Below are positions 47,638 to 56,155 of a stretch of DNA of 64,000 bases, in pieces. Origin of the DNA: Aliamphritea hakodatensis (GTDB lineage: Bacteria; Pseudomonadota; Gammaproteobacteria; Pseudomonadales; Balneatricaceae); the NCBI RefSeq assembly GCF_024347195.1, contig NZ_AP025281.1:1736001-1800000 (forward strand). The letters run 5' to 3'. A program made the position numbers and the translations under genes. The number at the start of each line of letters is the position of its first letter. Position 1 is the stretch's first letter. The notes under the pieces were generated by a model. That model ran no database searches. It saw nothing but the letters and a program-made list of their open reading frames with translations, and was not told the origin of the DNA.

Positions 47638-48576
47638 TTATTCTTCCTGGAATTCAGGATGCATATCCCGGAACCACTGAATAACGGTGTCTACACGCCG
47701 GGGCTGGCTGATATCCCGCCGGGTGGTGATGTAAATGGTATTCATCATCGGTGGCAGGTCACCTTTGTCGTACTCGACCAGTTCGCCGTTTTCCAGATAA
47801 GCTTCCACACAGTGGCGGGGGAATACGCTGATTCCCAGCCCGCCAATAACCATTTTAATGGCGCCGACAATGTCGTTGATATCACCTGTGTGATACAGCG
47901 ACCGGGCGGTCAGGGTTTTAGCTTCCGTCATGAAGTGTCTGGCCCACAGGTCAAAGCAGACGTCCATTCCCGGATAATTAATGAAGCGGTGGTCCATGAC
48001 GGTGTCTGGCTGAAGTTCGTCAAGCGTGGACCGGGAGCTTGAGACCAGTACGTACTCTTCTTCACAGAATGGAATGTAACGCAGTGAAGGGTGCTCAATC
48101 CGTTCCGTGACAAAACCAAAATCAAAGCGATCGTCAATGACCGACTGAGTGACCGCTTCGGTTGGGCACAGTTCAACCTGAAGGGCGATACCGGGAAAGT
48201 CCAGGCGGCGCTGTAACAGCATAGGGAAGTGCGGGCTTTGCAGGCAGGAAGGTGGCATGGCATAACGTACCATACCTTCCATAGATTCCTGCCCCTGATC
48301 CAGGCCGTCATGAAATTCGGCGGTGACGTCCATAATGCGGCGGATATATTGCTGCAGCATTTTGCCGGCACTGGTAAGTTTATAGGTATCGCTGACTTTT
48401 ATAACGACATCATGCCCCAGTGTTTCGCGGATTTTGATCATGTGATCAGAAACCACCGAAGGGCTCTGGGCTGATTTTTTGGCAGCGGTGGCATATGAGC
48501 CATATTCGGCCACAGCCATAAACGCTTTGAAAAGTTTGGGGTCTAGCTTGAGGTATTTCTGACTCGCGAAATTCAT
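47638..48576 (-). CDS. LysR-family transcriptional regulator
   Basis: 312 residues. N-terminal winged HTH (about 12-72: LFKAFMAVAEYGSYATAAKK, SAQSPSVVSDHMIKI) and a C-terminal effector domain (about 95-300: GMVRYAMPPSCLQSPHFPML, FDFGFVTERIEHPSLRYIPF, AIKMVIGGLGISVFPRH). Target unknown: it lies downstream-facing toward the GDPD-like gene (40 bases apart, same strand) and has a 630-base unassigned region upstream. Confidence 0.88.
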   Translation of the reverse strand: MNFASQKYLKLDPKLFKAFMAVAEYGSYATAAKKSAQSPSVVSDHMIKIRETLGHDVVIKVSDTYKLTSAGKMLQQYIRRIMDVTAEFHDGLDQGQESMEGMVRYAMPPSCLQSPHFPMLLQRRLDFPGIALQVELCPTEAVTQSVIDDRFDFGFVTERIEHPSLRYIPFCEEEYVLVSSSRSTLDELQPDTVMDHRFINYPGMDVCFDLWARHFMTEAKTLTARSLYHTGDINDIVGAIKMVIGGLGISVFPRHCVEAYLENGELVEYDKGDLPPMMNTIYITTRRDISQPRRVDTVIQWFRDMHPEFQEE

Positions 48577-49208
48577 CTGTCGGATCCGTGATAACAGTTT
48601 TCTTCGTCACATCCCTTACTGATTGTTATATTCCGATATAACAATGAAGAGCGGTCCATGCCAAGAATTCGCAATTATATGCTAAAAATAGCCTTTGCGT
48701 ACTTATCTTATTGAAAGTTAAGTGTCCACGTCCATGTGGGTGGAGAGATCCGTCGAAGCTGTGGTCTATAGAACATGCAATCCTTTGCTGGCTTTCAGGC
48801 AAAACAGACTCCGCTGTTTGCCGTTCCGTGATGGCTTTGTTCTATAGGGGCCAAATCCGTTTTGGCGCGGTGCGTAGTGTCGTCCCTGTGGGCATCCCGG
48901 CCGCAGTGTTCGTTCCGTGGTACGTCATATCCATATACGCACTGTGTAAAGCATGTGTCCCTGAATAATTCCGTTTTGTTACTGTGCAATCCCTGCTGTC
49001 TGAATCCCTTTAGACGTTTATAAATTTTTTCCCTGGGAGGAAGTCCACTTCCCCAACAACCCATCCACTGTGCGTATCATCCGTTCAGCGCACTTCCCAT
49101 TTCCATATGGGGATATCTGTCCCTGCCTGTCCCTGGTGTACTAAGTCCTTTTACCCGCCAGCATCCCTGTGGCGTAATCTTTCCTGAAGTCTTAACTCAG
49201 AAGCGTTG
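48577..49208. other. Intergenic stretch with clustered TCCCTG
   Basis: No convincing gene. Between 48889 and 49165 TCCCTG occurs seven times (in contexts GTCCCTG, AATCCCTG, TTCCCTG, CATCCCTG), plus two TCCCTT. A minus-strand frame at 48795-49064 is unlike a protein. The clustering could reflect a regulatory array, an RNA with repeated loops, or decayed repeat DNA. Confidence 0.5.
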
Positions 49209-49535
49209 TTAAACCGGGCTTACCAGTAACTGCCGGAGCCGTGAAATTTCCAGCAGTTCTTCATTATTAATTACACGGTCGAAGACCGAGTCCAGCAAAT
49301 CCACCATGCCCTGGTTGATTACTTTGGTTCCTTCAATATTTGCTTCGAGCTTTACACCGTGTAAATAGTTATGCCGGATATCGCCAAAATTGACGTCACT
49401 GATTTGTCCCGGTTCCAGTTCCACGCTACGGGTCCCGTAGGGGGTCTGGGTAACATCACTGTTCGATCTGCCCGATACATACAGGGTGACCTGAATAGGA
49501 TGATCTGTGTCGTTACATATCGTCTTTACGCGCAT
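49209..49535 (-). CDS. Hypothetical protein, 108 aa
   Basis: MRVKTICNDTDHPIQVTLYV, SGRSNSDVTQTPYGTRSVEL, EPGQISDVNFGDIRHNYLHG and a helical C-terminus (LLDSVFDRVINNEELLEISR). The first 70 residues look like a small beta sandwich. No signal peptide or family recognised. Coding character is good. Divergent from the gene at 49708. Confidence 0.55.
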   Translation of the reverse strand: MRVKTICNDTDHPIQVTLYVSGRSNSDVTQTPYGTRSVELEPGQISDVNFGDIRHNYLHGVKLEANIEGTKVINQGMVDLLDSVFDRVINNEELLEISRLRQLLVSPV

Positions 49536-49707
49536 CTTGTCTCGGTTTACTGCGGTTGCTCATTTAACGCTTCAAACTTTAGCGGCTCCTTATAGTAAAG
49601 GCCAACCGTAACTTCAGGATTGCCAATCCGGGAAATCCGGCTGGCATTAGTCTTAGGTATCAGCTATAAGAAATGTTACTTATAAATCAGGTAGATAGGA
49701 GAGTCTG

Positions 49708-50487
49708 ATGGATAAGGGTACCCTACCCGCCAGGCGGATACACCCGGCCGGAATGCGTGTCTGGCAAGGATTTCGCATTGCTTCCATGGCCACTGACTGG
49801 CAGAGCTTCAGTGAGCAACTGGGCAAAATATTTATACCCGCGACCGTACAGCAAATGCAGCCGTTAGGTTTGCAGGCGTACTTTCCCCTGATTTTACCTG
49901 ACTCAGGGTTTGCATTACCGGATGAGCTGGCGTTAGTGATTTATCCCAGCCAGGCCGTATATAAAACCGCGACCCGTGAAACGGTTGCAGGCCGGGCTTA
50001 TGGTGCGTTACACGGCACGGTGTTTAATTTTAACCGGGACGGTGATATTCCCCGCAGCCGGTCGTTTTTTCCGGCGCCCTGGTCCGGCAAGCTTGAAGAC
50101 TCCAAGCCTGTGTATCTGAAAGAGGCTGCAATCGACTGGCATGCCGGAATACTGCGGTGTCTGGTGATGAAAAGCCGGGAGGCGGCAGGCATGGCTGAGC
50201 AGTATGAACAGATTGCCGCGGTTGTGAATGACTGGCTTGCTGGTGGGCATGAAGCTGCGGATAACGTTATTCTGCAGGCGGAAGCTGGCTATCTGCTTTG
50301 CTGGGAGCATTATGACCATAGAGTGACTGATGGCCTGACAGATCTTCTCAGTACTCAGATTCAGGGAGAGGTTGTAATTGATACCTGCGCTGAAAAAGTT
50401 ACGGTAAAGCCACTGTTTGCCGCACCGGATAGCGGGGTTGAACCGGTAGCGGGCTTACTGATGGATGTACGTCTGCCTGCTGACTGA
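49708..50487 (+). CDS. Conserved-type hypothetical protein, 259 aa
   Basis: MDKGTLPARRIHPAGMRVWQ, a central ALVIYPSQAVYKTATRETVA, GRAYGALHGTVFNFNRDGDI, SRSFFPAPWSGKLEDSKPVY, and a C-terminal cupin-like or barrel segment. Cytoplasmic by composition. I do not recognise the family. AGGAGAG precedes the ATG. It is convergent with the AraC-type regulator. Confidence 0.55.
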   Translation: MDKGTLPARRIHPAGMRVWQGFRIASMATDWQSFSEQLGKIFIPATVQQMQPLGLQAYFPLILPDSGFALPDELALVIYPSQAVYKTATRETVAGRAYGALHGTVFNFNRDGDIPRSRSFFPAPWSGKLEDSKPVYLKEAAIDWHAGILRCLVMKSREAAGMAEQYEQIAAVVNDWLAGGHEAADNVILQAEAGYLLCWEHYDHRVTDGLTDLLSTQIQGEVVIDTCAEKVTVKPLFAAPDSGVEPVAGLLMDVRLPAD

Positions 50488-50498
50488 ATGAGTCTCTG

Positions 50499-51563
50499 TT
50501 ACTGGCGGTGCTGTTCCCGTGCAAACGTTGGGGCGGTGCCAAAATAATCTTTATAACAGTTGCTGAAGTGACTGGAACTGACAAAGCCGCAGGCCAGTGC
50601 GATATCAGTAATGCTGTGGCTGGTTTGTAACAGTAGCCGCCGCGCCTGGGTAATTCGCAGCTCCAGGTAGTATTTACTGGGCGATGTTTCCAGATGGTTT
50701 TGGAAGAGGCGCTCGGCCTGACGCCGCGACACGCCGACAAAATTGCACAGCTCTTCGATACTCAGGGGTTCTTCAATGTTGGCCGTCATCAGTTGGATCA
50801 GTTCTCTGAGGCTTTCAGGCAAGTCGGTTTTATCTGATAACTGCGTCAGACGATTCTGACTGTTTTCGGCCAGCTGGTCACAGCTGAGAATTTCCCGTAT
50901 TGCCCGGACAATGTCTTTTCCCTGCAGGCGTTCGATGATTTTCAGCATCATTTCCAGTGCACTGTTTGGACCTGCACAGCTGATTCGGTTGTTGTCAGTG
51001 ACAAAAATCTGGTCGCTGACGTGTACTTTTGGGTATTTTTCCTTAATAAAGGCGTGATTCTCCGGATGAATGGCGCACTGCGTATCGTCCATCAGGCCTG
51101 CCTGGGCTAGTGCGATTGCACCGTTCCACAGACCACCGTAAATGATCTGAGGTGTGTTCTGGGATTTCAGGTACTCCGTCAGTGTCGGGTGAACATCAAT
51201 GCTGCAGCGATAACCACCACAAACGATCAGCATATCGAAGTTATCTTTAGTCTCTGTCTGCAGTTGCGATAACTGAGTACCGGTCGATATTTCGATTCCC
51301 AGATCGCTTTTAACCTGAGTGCTGTCCAGACCGACAGTCTGATAGCTGAACAGGGGAGCGGTGCGTACCAGATTTGCGGTGACCAGAGCATCCACGGCGG
51401 CAGTAAAGGCCATCATTGAAAAATGTTCCAGCAGAATAAATGCGACGTGCAGCGGCTTCTCTGAGGGCGTTTCACCCGGCAGGAAGCGCCGGTTGGTTTC
51501 GCGAAGCGGGGTACTGAACTGACGGGTATCTTTTGATGCGCTCATTGGTTGCGGTGTTCTCAC
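50499..51563 (-). CDS. GlxA-family AraC-type transcriptional regulator
   Basis: 354 residues. N-terminal DJ-1/PfpI-like amidotransferase-fold domain (about 35-220: VAFILLEHFSMMAFTAAVDA, DMLIVCGGYRCSIDVHPTL, GLWNGAIALAQAGLMD), where the catalytic Cys position is replaced by WNG as usual for regulators. C-terminal AraC HTH pair (about 250-350: EEPLSIEELCNFVGVSRRQA, ITDIALACGFVSSSHFSNCY). Divergent from the TRAP operon with 450 AT-rich bases between, so it may control uptake of the TRAP substrate; inference. Confidence 0.88.
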   Translation of the reverse strand: MRTPQPMSASKDTRQFSTPLRETNRRFLPGETPSEKPLHVAFILLEHFSMMAFTAAVDALVTANLVRTAPLFSYQTVGLDSTQVKSDLGIEISTGTQLSQLQTETKDNFDMLIVCGGYRCSIDVHPTLTEYLKSQNTPQIIYGGLWNGAIALAQAGLMDDTQCAIHPENHAFIKEKYPKVHVSDQIFVTDNNRISCAGPNSALEMMLKIIERLQGKDIVRAIREILSCDQLAENSQNRLTQLSDKTDLPESLRELIQLMTANIEEPLSIEELCNFVGVSRRQAERLFQNHLETSPSKYYLELRITQARRLLLQTSHSITDIALACGFVSSSHFSNCYKDYFGTAPTFAREQHRQ

Positions 51564-52016
51564 AGGTTAAGGCGCTTTTATAACAGTTTTCACCGTAAAG
51601 TTGTAATTTTACAGTGCGTGCGTTTTATCGGGCTGATATCTGATCAGTGAGTTAGCGACGCTGAAGCCTGTGCAGAGTATTTATTTTGTAAACAGACTGT
51701 AATTATATGTAATGCTTTTTTTGAAAAATGCTTATCAGATGTAACATTATATTTATGTTTTTCAGGTAAATATAAATATAAATATAATAAAACATACGGT
51801 TAGCTTTGGGTGTTTACAAAGTGTTAATAACTATGTGTCCGGATGTGTTTTTTGGCGGTTTATGGTCGGTTAGAAATATTATTACTCTCTGTGTATAAAT
51901 GTTTTAGCTGTTTATTCAAGACACGCTGCAAGGTTGTAGTGTGTGTAAATAGTTTTAACTGTGCCGGTGAGTTTTTATCGGTGTTATATATAAAAATAAT
52001 ATTTCTGGAGTTCCTC
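51564..52016. promoter_or_regulatory. Divergent intergenic region, regulator/TRAP operon
   Basis: About 450 AT-rich bases with short TATAAA/ATATAA repeats around 51760-51795. It must carry the TRAP promoter; the in-frame extension of the dctP frame into this region is rejected because it lacks a ribosome site and signal-peptide logic. Operators for the AraC-type regulator are probably here but were not identified. Confidence 0.4.
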
Positions 52017-53015
52017 ATGAGTAAAATGTCCAGCCTTAAATCCCTGATCGCCAGCAGCATGATGCTGGGGGCTGTTTTAACCACTTCTGCTGAAGCTGCA
52101 ACTACATTGCGGATTGCCAGCCAGCATGCGCCTGATCAGTATGCATCTGAAGTGTTACGCCAGATTAAGGATGAGCTTGAAGGTGCCGGTGTTGATCTGA
52201 AAATCAAACTTTACCCGGCTGGGCAGTTGGGTTCAGGTGAGCAGCTTTTAGGGGAAGCAGCACGTGGGACTATCGATATTGTCCATTCATTTGTCTACAG
52301 CCATAAGGATCCGGTACTGGAGATTAACTCTTTGCCATACCTGGTTTCCAACTATGACGAGATGGAAAAAGTCTTCAGTCCGGGGTCTAACTTCTACACG
52401 CTTTTCGATCAGCGTATGGATAAGCTGAACCTGAAACTGCTGGGTATTACGGCAGAAGGTTTCATTGGTGTGATGTCTTCGACTGAGCCGGAAAACTACC
52501 GTACTACGGGTGCTAAAGGTCAGAATATACGTGTTTGGAGTGCTCAGTCTGCGAAGCTGGCAACACAGGATATGGGGTATAACACCACGACAATCGACTG
52601 GGGTGATGCCTTCCCGGCAATTCAGCAGGGTGTGGTTGACGGAATGATCGGTGCAACGCCTGAAGCGACTTATACCACCTTTAAAGAAGCAATCAGCAAC
52701 TATGTGCCATATAACGCATTTGTTGAAAACTACGCGTACTATGCCAGTAAGAAAACCTGGGAAAAGAAACTGAACGATGAGCAGCGTAAAGTCATTGCTG
52801 ATGTATTCGCCCGTGCCGCAGCAAAGTTCGTTGACTGGAGCCGTGAGAATGACGCGGCCAATCTGAAAAAGCTGGAAGAATTTGGTGTGAAGGTATTGCC
52901 AATTACTGATGCGGAGCGGGGTGCAATTGCCGATGAGATTCGCGCGAAGACCTGGCCAAAACTGGAAGAACGTCTGGGTAAAGAGAATCTGAATAAAATC
53001 GTTGCTGATCTGTAA
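52017..53015 (+). CDS. dctP: TRAP transporter substrate-binding protein (DctP family)
   Basis: 332 residues from ATG 52017 (TCTGGAG upstream). Signal peptide SLKSLIASSMMLGAVLTTSA with AEA cleavage. Mature protein TTLRIASQHAPDQYASEVLR, LKIKLYPAGQLGSGEQLLGE, RVWSAQSAKLATQDMGYNTT and PAIQQGVVDGMIGATPEATY match DctP, including the Arg-containing carboxylate-binding strand (QNIRVWSA). It delivers an organic acid to the membrane permeases; exact substrate not deducible. First gene of a three-gene operon. Confidence 0.92.
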   Translation: MSKMSSLKSLIASSMMLGAVLTTSAEAATTLRIASQHAPDQYASEVLRQIKDELEGAGVDLKIKLYPAGQLGSGEQLLGEAARGTIDIVHSFVYSHKDPVLEINSLPYLVSNYDEMEKVFSPGSNFYTLFDQRMDKLNLKLLGITAEGFIGVMSSTEPENYRTTGAKGQNIRVWSAQSAKLATQDMGYNTTTIDWGDAFPAIQQGVVDGMIGATPEATYTTFKEAISNYVPYNAFVENYAYYASKKTWEKKLNDEQRKVIADVFARAAAKFVDWSRENDAANLKKLEEFGVKVLPITDAERGAIADEIRAKTWPKLEERLGKENLNKIVADL

Positions 53016-53109
53016 CGGCTCTGCTGTCTGAGAAGGGGGGCTGCAGAGTAAAGAATATTTTCTGCAGCTTTCTTCTTTGTATATTTAATTCTGAGTAAGC
53101 AGGTGCTTT

Positions 53110-53658
53110 ATGTATTTGGATATACCGCGCCCGCTCAGAAGTCTGGTTAATTTCTTACTGCAAATAAAACAATATTTCCTTGCTGCTGCCAGTCTGGTGA
53201 TGGCGTGTGTGTTTTTCTTTGTGGTTATTCTGCGTTACTGGTTTCAAGCAGACCTGTTTGCGTATGAAGAATGGGTATTAATGCTGGCCTTCTGGGTTTA
53301 TTTTCTTGGCGGTGCTATGGGGAGTTATGAAAACACCCATGTTAAAGCCGACTTTTTATTATCCGTAATGGAAGATCCCCGTAAAAAATGGCTGGTGGTT
53401 AACTTTACTGTTTTTCTGGAGGTGCTGATCGGTCTGGTGCTTACCTATTGGGGTTGGCTGATGGTCGAGGAAGAGGTGGTTGCCTATCCGAACTGGCAGC
53501 GCACCACAGGTCTGGAATTGCCGTTTTTTATTCCCAAGCTGGGCATTTTCCTGGGGTTTGTCTTCATGACCTTTTATACCGCGCTGCATCTCTACAGCGG
53601 GTTACGTTCCGGGCCGAGTGATGTCTGGGAAGACAACGAAACCCCACCACATATCTGA
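53110..53658 (+). CDS. dctQ: TRAP transporter small permease (DctQ)
   Basis: 182 residues with four membrane helices (about 25-50, 62-82, 100-122, 142-162) and the DctQ signature RYWFQADLFAYEEWVLMLAF, GGAMGSYENTHVKADFL (conserved E-x-x and H-V). It pairs with the large permease. 94 bases after dctP and 13 before dctM. Confidence 0.92.
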   Translation: MYLDIPRPLRSLVNFLLQIKQYFLAAASLVMACVFFFVVILRYWFQADLFAYEEWVLMLAFWVYFLGGAMGSYENTHVKADFLLSVMEDPRKKWLVVNFTVFLEVLIGLVLTYWGWLMVEEEVVAYPNWQRTTGLELPFFIPKLGIFLGFVFMTFYTALHLYSGLRSGPSDVWEDNETPPHI

Positions 53659-53670
53659 CAGGCAGGCTTT

Positions 53671-54960
53671 ATGTTAATTCTTCTGACACTATTAGTGATC
53701 TGTGTCGCTCTGCTGATCGGTATTCCGGTACCGTTCGCGTTTGGCCTGGCACTGATTTATATGTCGCTGACCGGGGATCACGATCCGGCCGGCTTTTTAA
53801 CCTCCGGGCACTGGCGTATGAATGTGCTGGTTCTGCTGGCGATTCCTCTGTTCATTATTGCCGGTACGATTATGGAGCGGGGTAAGATTGCTCAGCCTCT
53901 GGTCGAGCTGGCAGAGCTGTTTGTCGGCCGCTTTAAAGGCGGTATTGCATACACCGCCGTGGGGGCGAGTGCAGTATTCGGTTCGATTGCCGGCAGTGCG
54001 ACTGCAACCCTGACTTGTATCGGCAGTATCATGATGCCCCAGCTGCGGAAGGCAAACTATCCGGAAGGGTTGTCTGCCGCGCTGATTACCAATGCGGCCC
54101 CGCTGGGATTGCTGATTCCTCCCAGCGCAATTCAGATCATCTATGCCTGGGTTACCCGTCAGTCGGTACTGAAGTGTTTTCTGGCGACGATTGTCCCGGG
54201 TCTGATTCTGGTGACGCTGCTGTGCATCGTGAACTACTTTATGTTGCGTAAACATAAAGGCATTAAAACCTTACCGCCCAGTGATGATTTTGTGGGCGAA
54301 GTTACCCGTAAAAGCCGCTTTGCCTTACCGGCACTGCTGATGCCGTTTATGATCCTGGGCGGTATTTACGGCGGTATTATGACGCCGACCGAAGCGGCAG
54401 GTATTGCGGTGGTATATGCCATTCCTGTGGGGTTTTTTATCTATAAAGGTCTGAATAAGGATAACTTCAAAGAAGCCCTGGTACAGTCTGCCACCACCAC
54501 CGGTGTGGTAATGGTGATGTTCTTTATGGTGATGATCGTCAGCCGGCTGCTGATTTTTGAAGACATCCCGGGTCTGGCGCAGGAGCTGATTTTCTCGGTC
54601 TCTGAAAATCCAATTGTTGTGCTGATTATGATCAACGTTGTGATGATTCTGATCGGCATGCTGATGGATGATGTCAGTGGTGTGTTGCTGGCTTCTCCGC
54701 TGTTATTCCCGATCGTGGTTGAATTGGGGGTTGATCCGATTCAGTTTGCAGCAATTGTGGGCGTTAATCTGGGGATGGGCAATATCACACCGCCGACAGC
54801 TCCGCTGCTGTATCTGGGGTCCCGGGTGACGAATGTACGTGTCAGCGCGATGCTGAAGCCGACGTTGATTATGATTGCATTTGCCTGGATACCGACGCTG
54901 ATTATTACGACTTATGTACCGCAGGTATCACTGTTCTTGCCAGAGTTATTGATGGGCTGA
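53671..54960 (+). CDS. dctM: TRAP transporter large permease (DctM)
   Basis: 429 residues, about 12 membrane segments. Typical motifs: PVPFAFGLALIYM, LLAIPLFIIAGTIMERG, GSIAGSATATLTCIGSIMMP, TPTEAAGIAVVYA, NLGMGNITPPTAPLLYLGSR. Sodium-driven import of the substrate carried by DctP. Last gene of the operon; terminator at 54987. Confidence 0.95.
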   Translation: MLILLTLLVICVALLIGIPVPFAFGLALIYMSLTGDHDPAGFLTSGHWRMNVLVLLAIPLFIIAGTIMERGKIAQPLVELAELFVGRFKGGIAYTAVGASAVFGSIAGSATATLTCIGSIMMPQLRKANYPEGLSAALITNAAPLGLLIPPSAIQIIYAWVTRQSVLKCFLATIVPGLILVTLLCIVNYFMLRKHKGIKTLPPSDDFVGEVTRKSRFALPALLMPFMILGGIYGGIMTPTEAAGIAVVYAIPVGFFIYKGLNKDNFKEALVQSATTTGVVMVMFFMVMIVSRLLIFEDIPGLAQELIFSVSENPIVVLIMINVVMILIGMLMDDVSGVLLASPLLFPIVVELGVDPIQFAAIVGVNLGMGNITPPTAPLLYLGSRVTNVRVSAMLKPTLIMIAFAWIPTLIITTYVPQVSLFLPELLMG

Positions 54961-54986
54961 ATGCTGATGTAAAGATCACGGTTCAA

Positions 54987-55019
54987 ACCCCCGGCTGTTT
55001 CGGCACCGGGGGTTTTTTT
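54987..55019 (+). terminator. TRAP operon terminator
   Basis: CCCCCGG-N11-CCGGGGG followed by TTTTTTT, 27 bases after dctM. Confidence 0.88.
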
Positions 55020-55024
55020 ATGTG

Positions 55025-55639
55025 TCAGTCAGAAGGGGGGCTGTCAGGGAGAATGATTGCTGGTACTGCGATGGGGTTGCCATCAACATCGAACAGCGGC
55101 GTGGGACGGTTTAAACCGCAGATTTTCCAGAGAAGCAGGCGAACGGCAATTTTCAGGCCGACAGTCACAGGCATTCCCTGATGCCTGCGGGCGGCTATCC
55201 GGTTGCCGGTTGCGTGTCTGGCGTGAATATAGCCCTGAACGTCTCCCAGACTTTGCTGGCGTTCTTGCGGGGCCAGCCGGATAAAACTGTGTATCAGGCC
55301 AATAAAGGGAACGCCGGCTGTCAGTGTATTACCGATCGGTGTATGGCAGCAGCGGGTATACCAGCGGAATGTTCCTTTGGGAGACAGTTTCAGGCATGCG
55401 ATATGCTCAGAGCCTTCCGTGATCCGCAAACGGGCCGGCGGTATCTGAAACACTTCGGTACCGCCATCGCTATCCAGAACAGACGGGTGGTCTCCAGTCC
55501 GACGGTGTGTTTTAAGATGGTGTGCAAATGCCTGGCAGCTGCGGCAGTAACAGACCAGACGGTTGCCACTGGTGGGTGAGGCATGTTTGACGATGCCCTT
55601 AACGGCTCCACAATCGCATTGCAGGGGAATATCAGTCAT
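55025..55639 (-). CDS. DUF6151 / GFA-like zinc protein
   Basis: 204 residues. Cysteine pattern CDCGAVKGIV, CYCRSCQAF and WYTRCCHTPIGNTL fits a glutathione-dependent formaldehyde-activating (GFA)-like zinc fold as found in DUF6151. The C-terminal part (LLLWKICGLNRPTPLFDVDG) is typical of that family. Enzyme activity is not established. Last gene of a possible minus-strand run with the DUF2214 gene 15 bases upstream. Confidence 0.7.
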   Translation of the reverse strand: MTDIPLQCDCGAVKGIVKHASPTSGNRLVCYCRSCQAFAHHLKTHRRTGDHPSVLDSDGGTEVFQIPPARLRITEGSEHIACLKLSPKGTFRWYTRCCHTPIGNTLTAGVPFIGLIHSFIRLAPQERQQSLGDVQGYIHARHATGNRIAARRHQGMPVTVGLKIAVRLLLWKICGLNRPTPLFDVDGNPIAVPAIILPDSPPSD

Positions 55640-55653
55640 GGTCAGGCTCTTTA

Positions 55654-56091
55654 TCAGGATGTGCTGCCGATCCCTCTGGCCATTGAGACCGCCAGTAATG
55701 GCATCAGCAGCAGTAACAGCAGTTCAGTCCGGATAATGCGAATAATGCGCCGGGGCACGGGTATTCTGCTGGTGCTTGCCCGACGGTTTCGCAAATAAAA
55801 CCAGGTTGGGATTGTGGACAGAACCGCAATTATCGCAAACAGCAGGAGTTTGATGTGAAAGATAATGTTAGCGGAATAAAATGTTTGCGGTTTTCCGACG
55901 ATAAACCACATTAGCAGGCCGCTGACCAGCATGAGCATCGCACCTGCCCCGTAAATGCCATCAATGATGGCTATTTTCCGGATGGCGGCCGGGGTCATGG
56001 TTTTACGTAACAGCAGATGCTGACTGACCAGAGCCGCAGCCAGGATGATCAGGCCGGTGAAGTGCAGATATCTGACAAGAAGCTCTTCCAT
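55654..56091 (-). CDS. DUF2214 family membrane protein
   Basis: 145 residues with four hydrophobic helices: YLHFTGLIILAAALVSQHLL, IYGAGAMLMLVSGLLMWFIV, IFHIKLLLFAIIAVLSTIPT and ELLLLLLMPLLAVSMARGI. The His in helix 1 and the pattern K-x-x-x-x-x-I-D-x-x-Y-G match DUF2214. Function unknown. Lies 64 bases after the histidine kinase gene on the same strand. Confidence 0.8.
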   Translation of the reverse strand: MEELLVRYLHFTGLIILAAALVSQHLLLRKTMTPAAIRKIAIIDGIYGAGAMLMLVSGLLMWFIVGKPQTFYSANIIFHIKLLLFAIIAVLSTIPTWFYLRNRRASTSRIPVPRRIIRIIRTELLLLLLMPLLAVSMARGIGSTS

Positions 56092-56155
56092 TACAGGGTC
56101 CTGTTGCCGGTGTTAGCGGCTCAGTGTAGACCGAAATGGCCGGAGGGGGATAGCG

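Noticed and set aside
48795..49064. Minus-strand frame of 89 codons in the gap upstream of the LysR gene
   Set aside because: Composition and pattern are not protein-like, there is no ribosome site, and it overlaps the TCCCTG cluster.
51843..52016. N-terminal extension of the DctP protein
   Set aside because: The extra 58 codons would place the signal peptide internally; ATG 52017 has a good ribosome site and starts a classic signal peptide.
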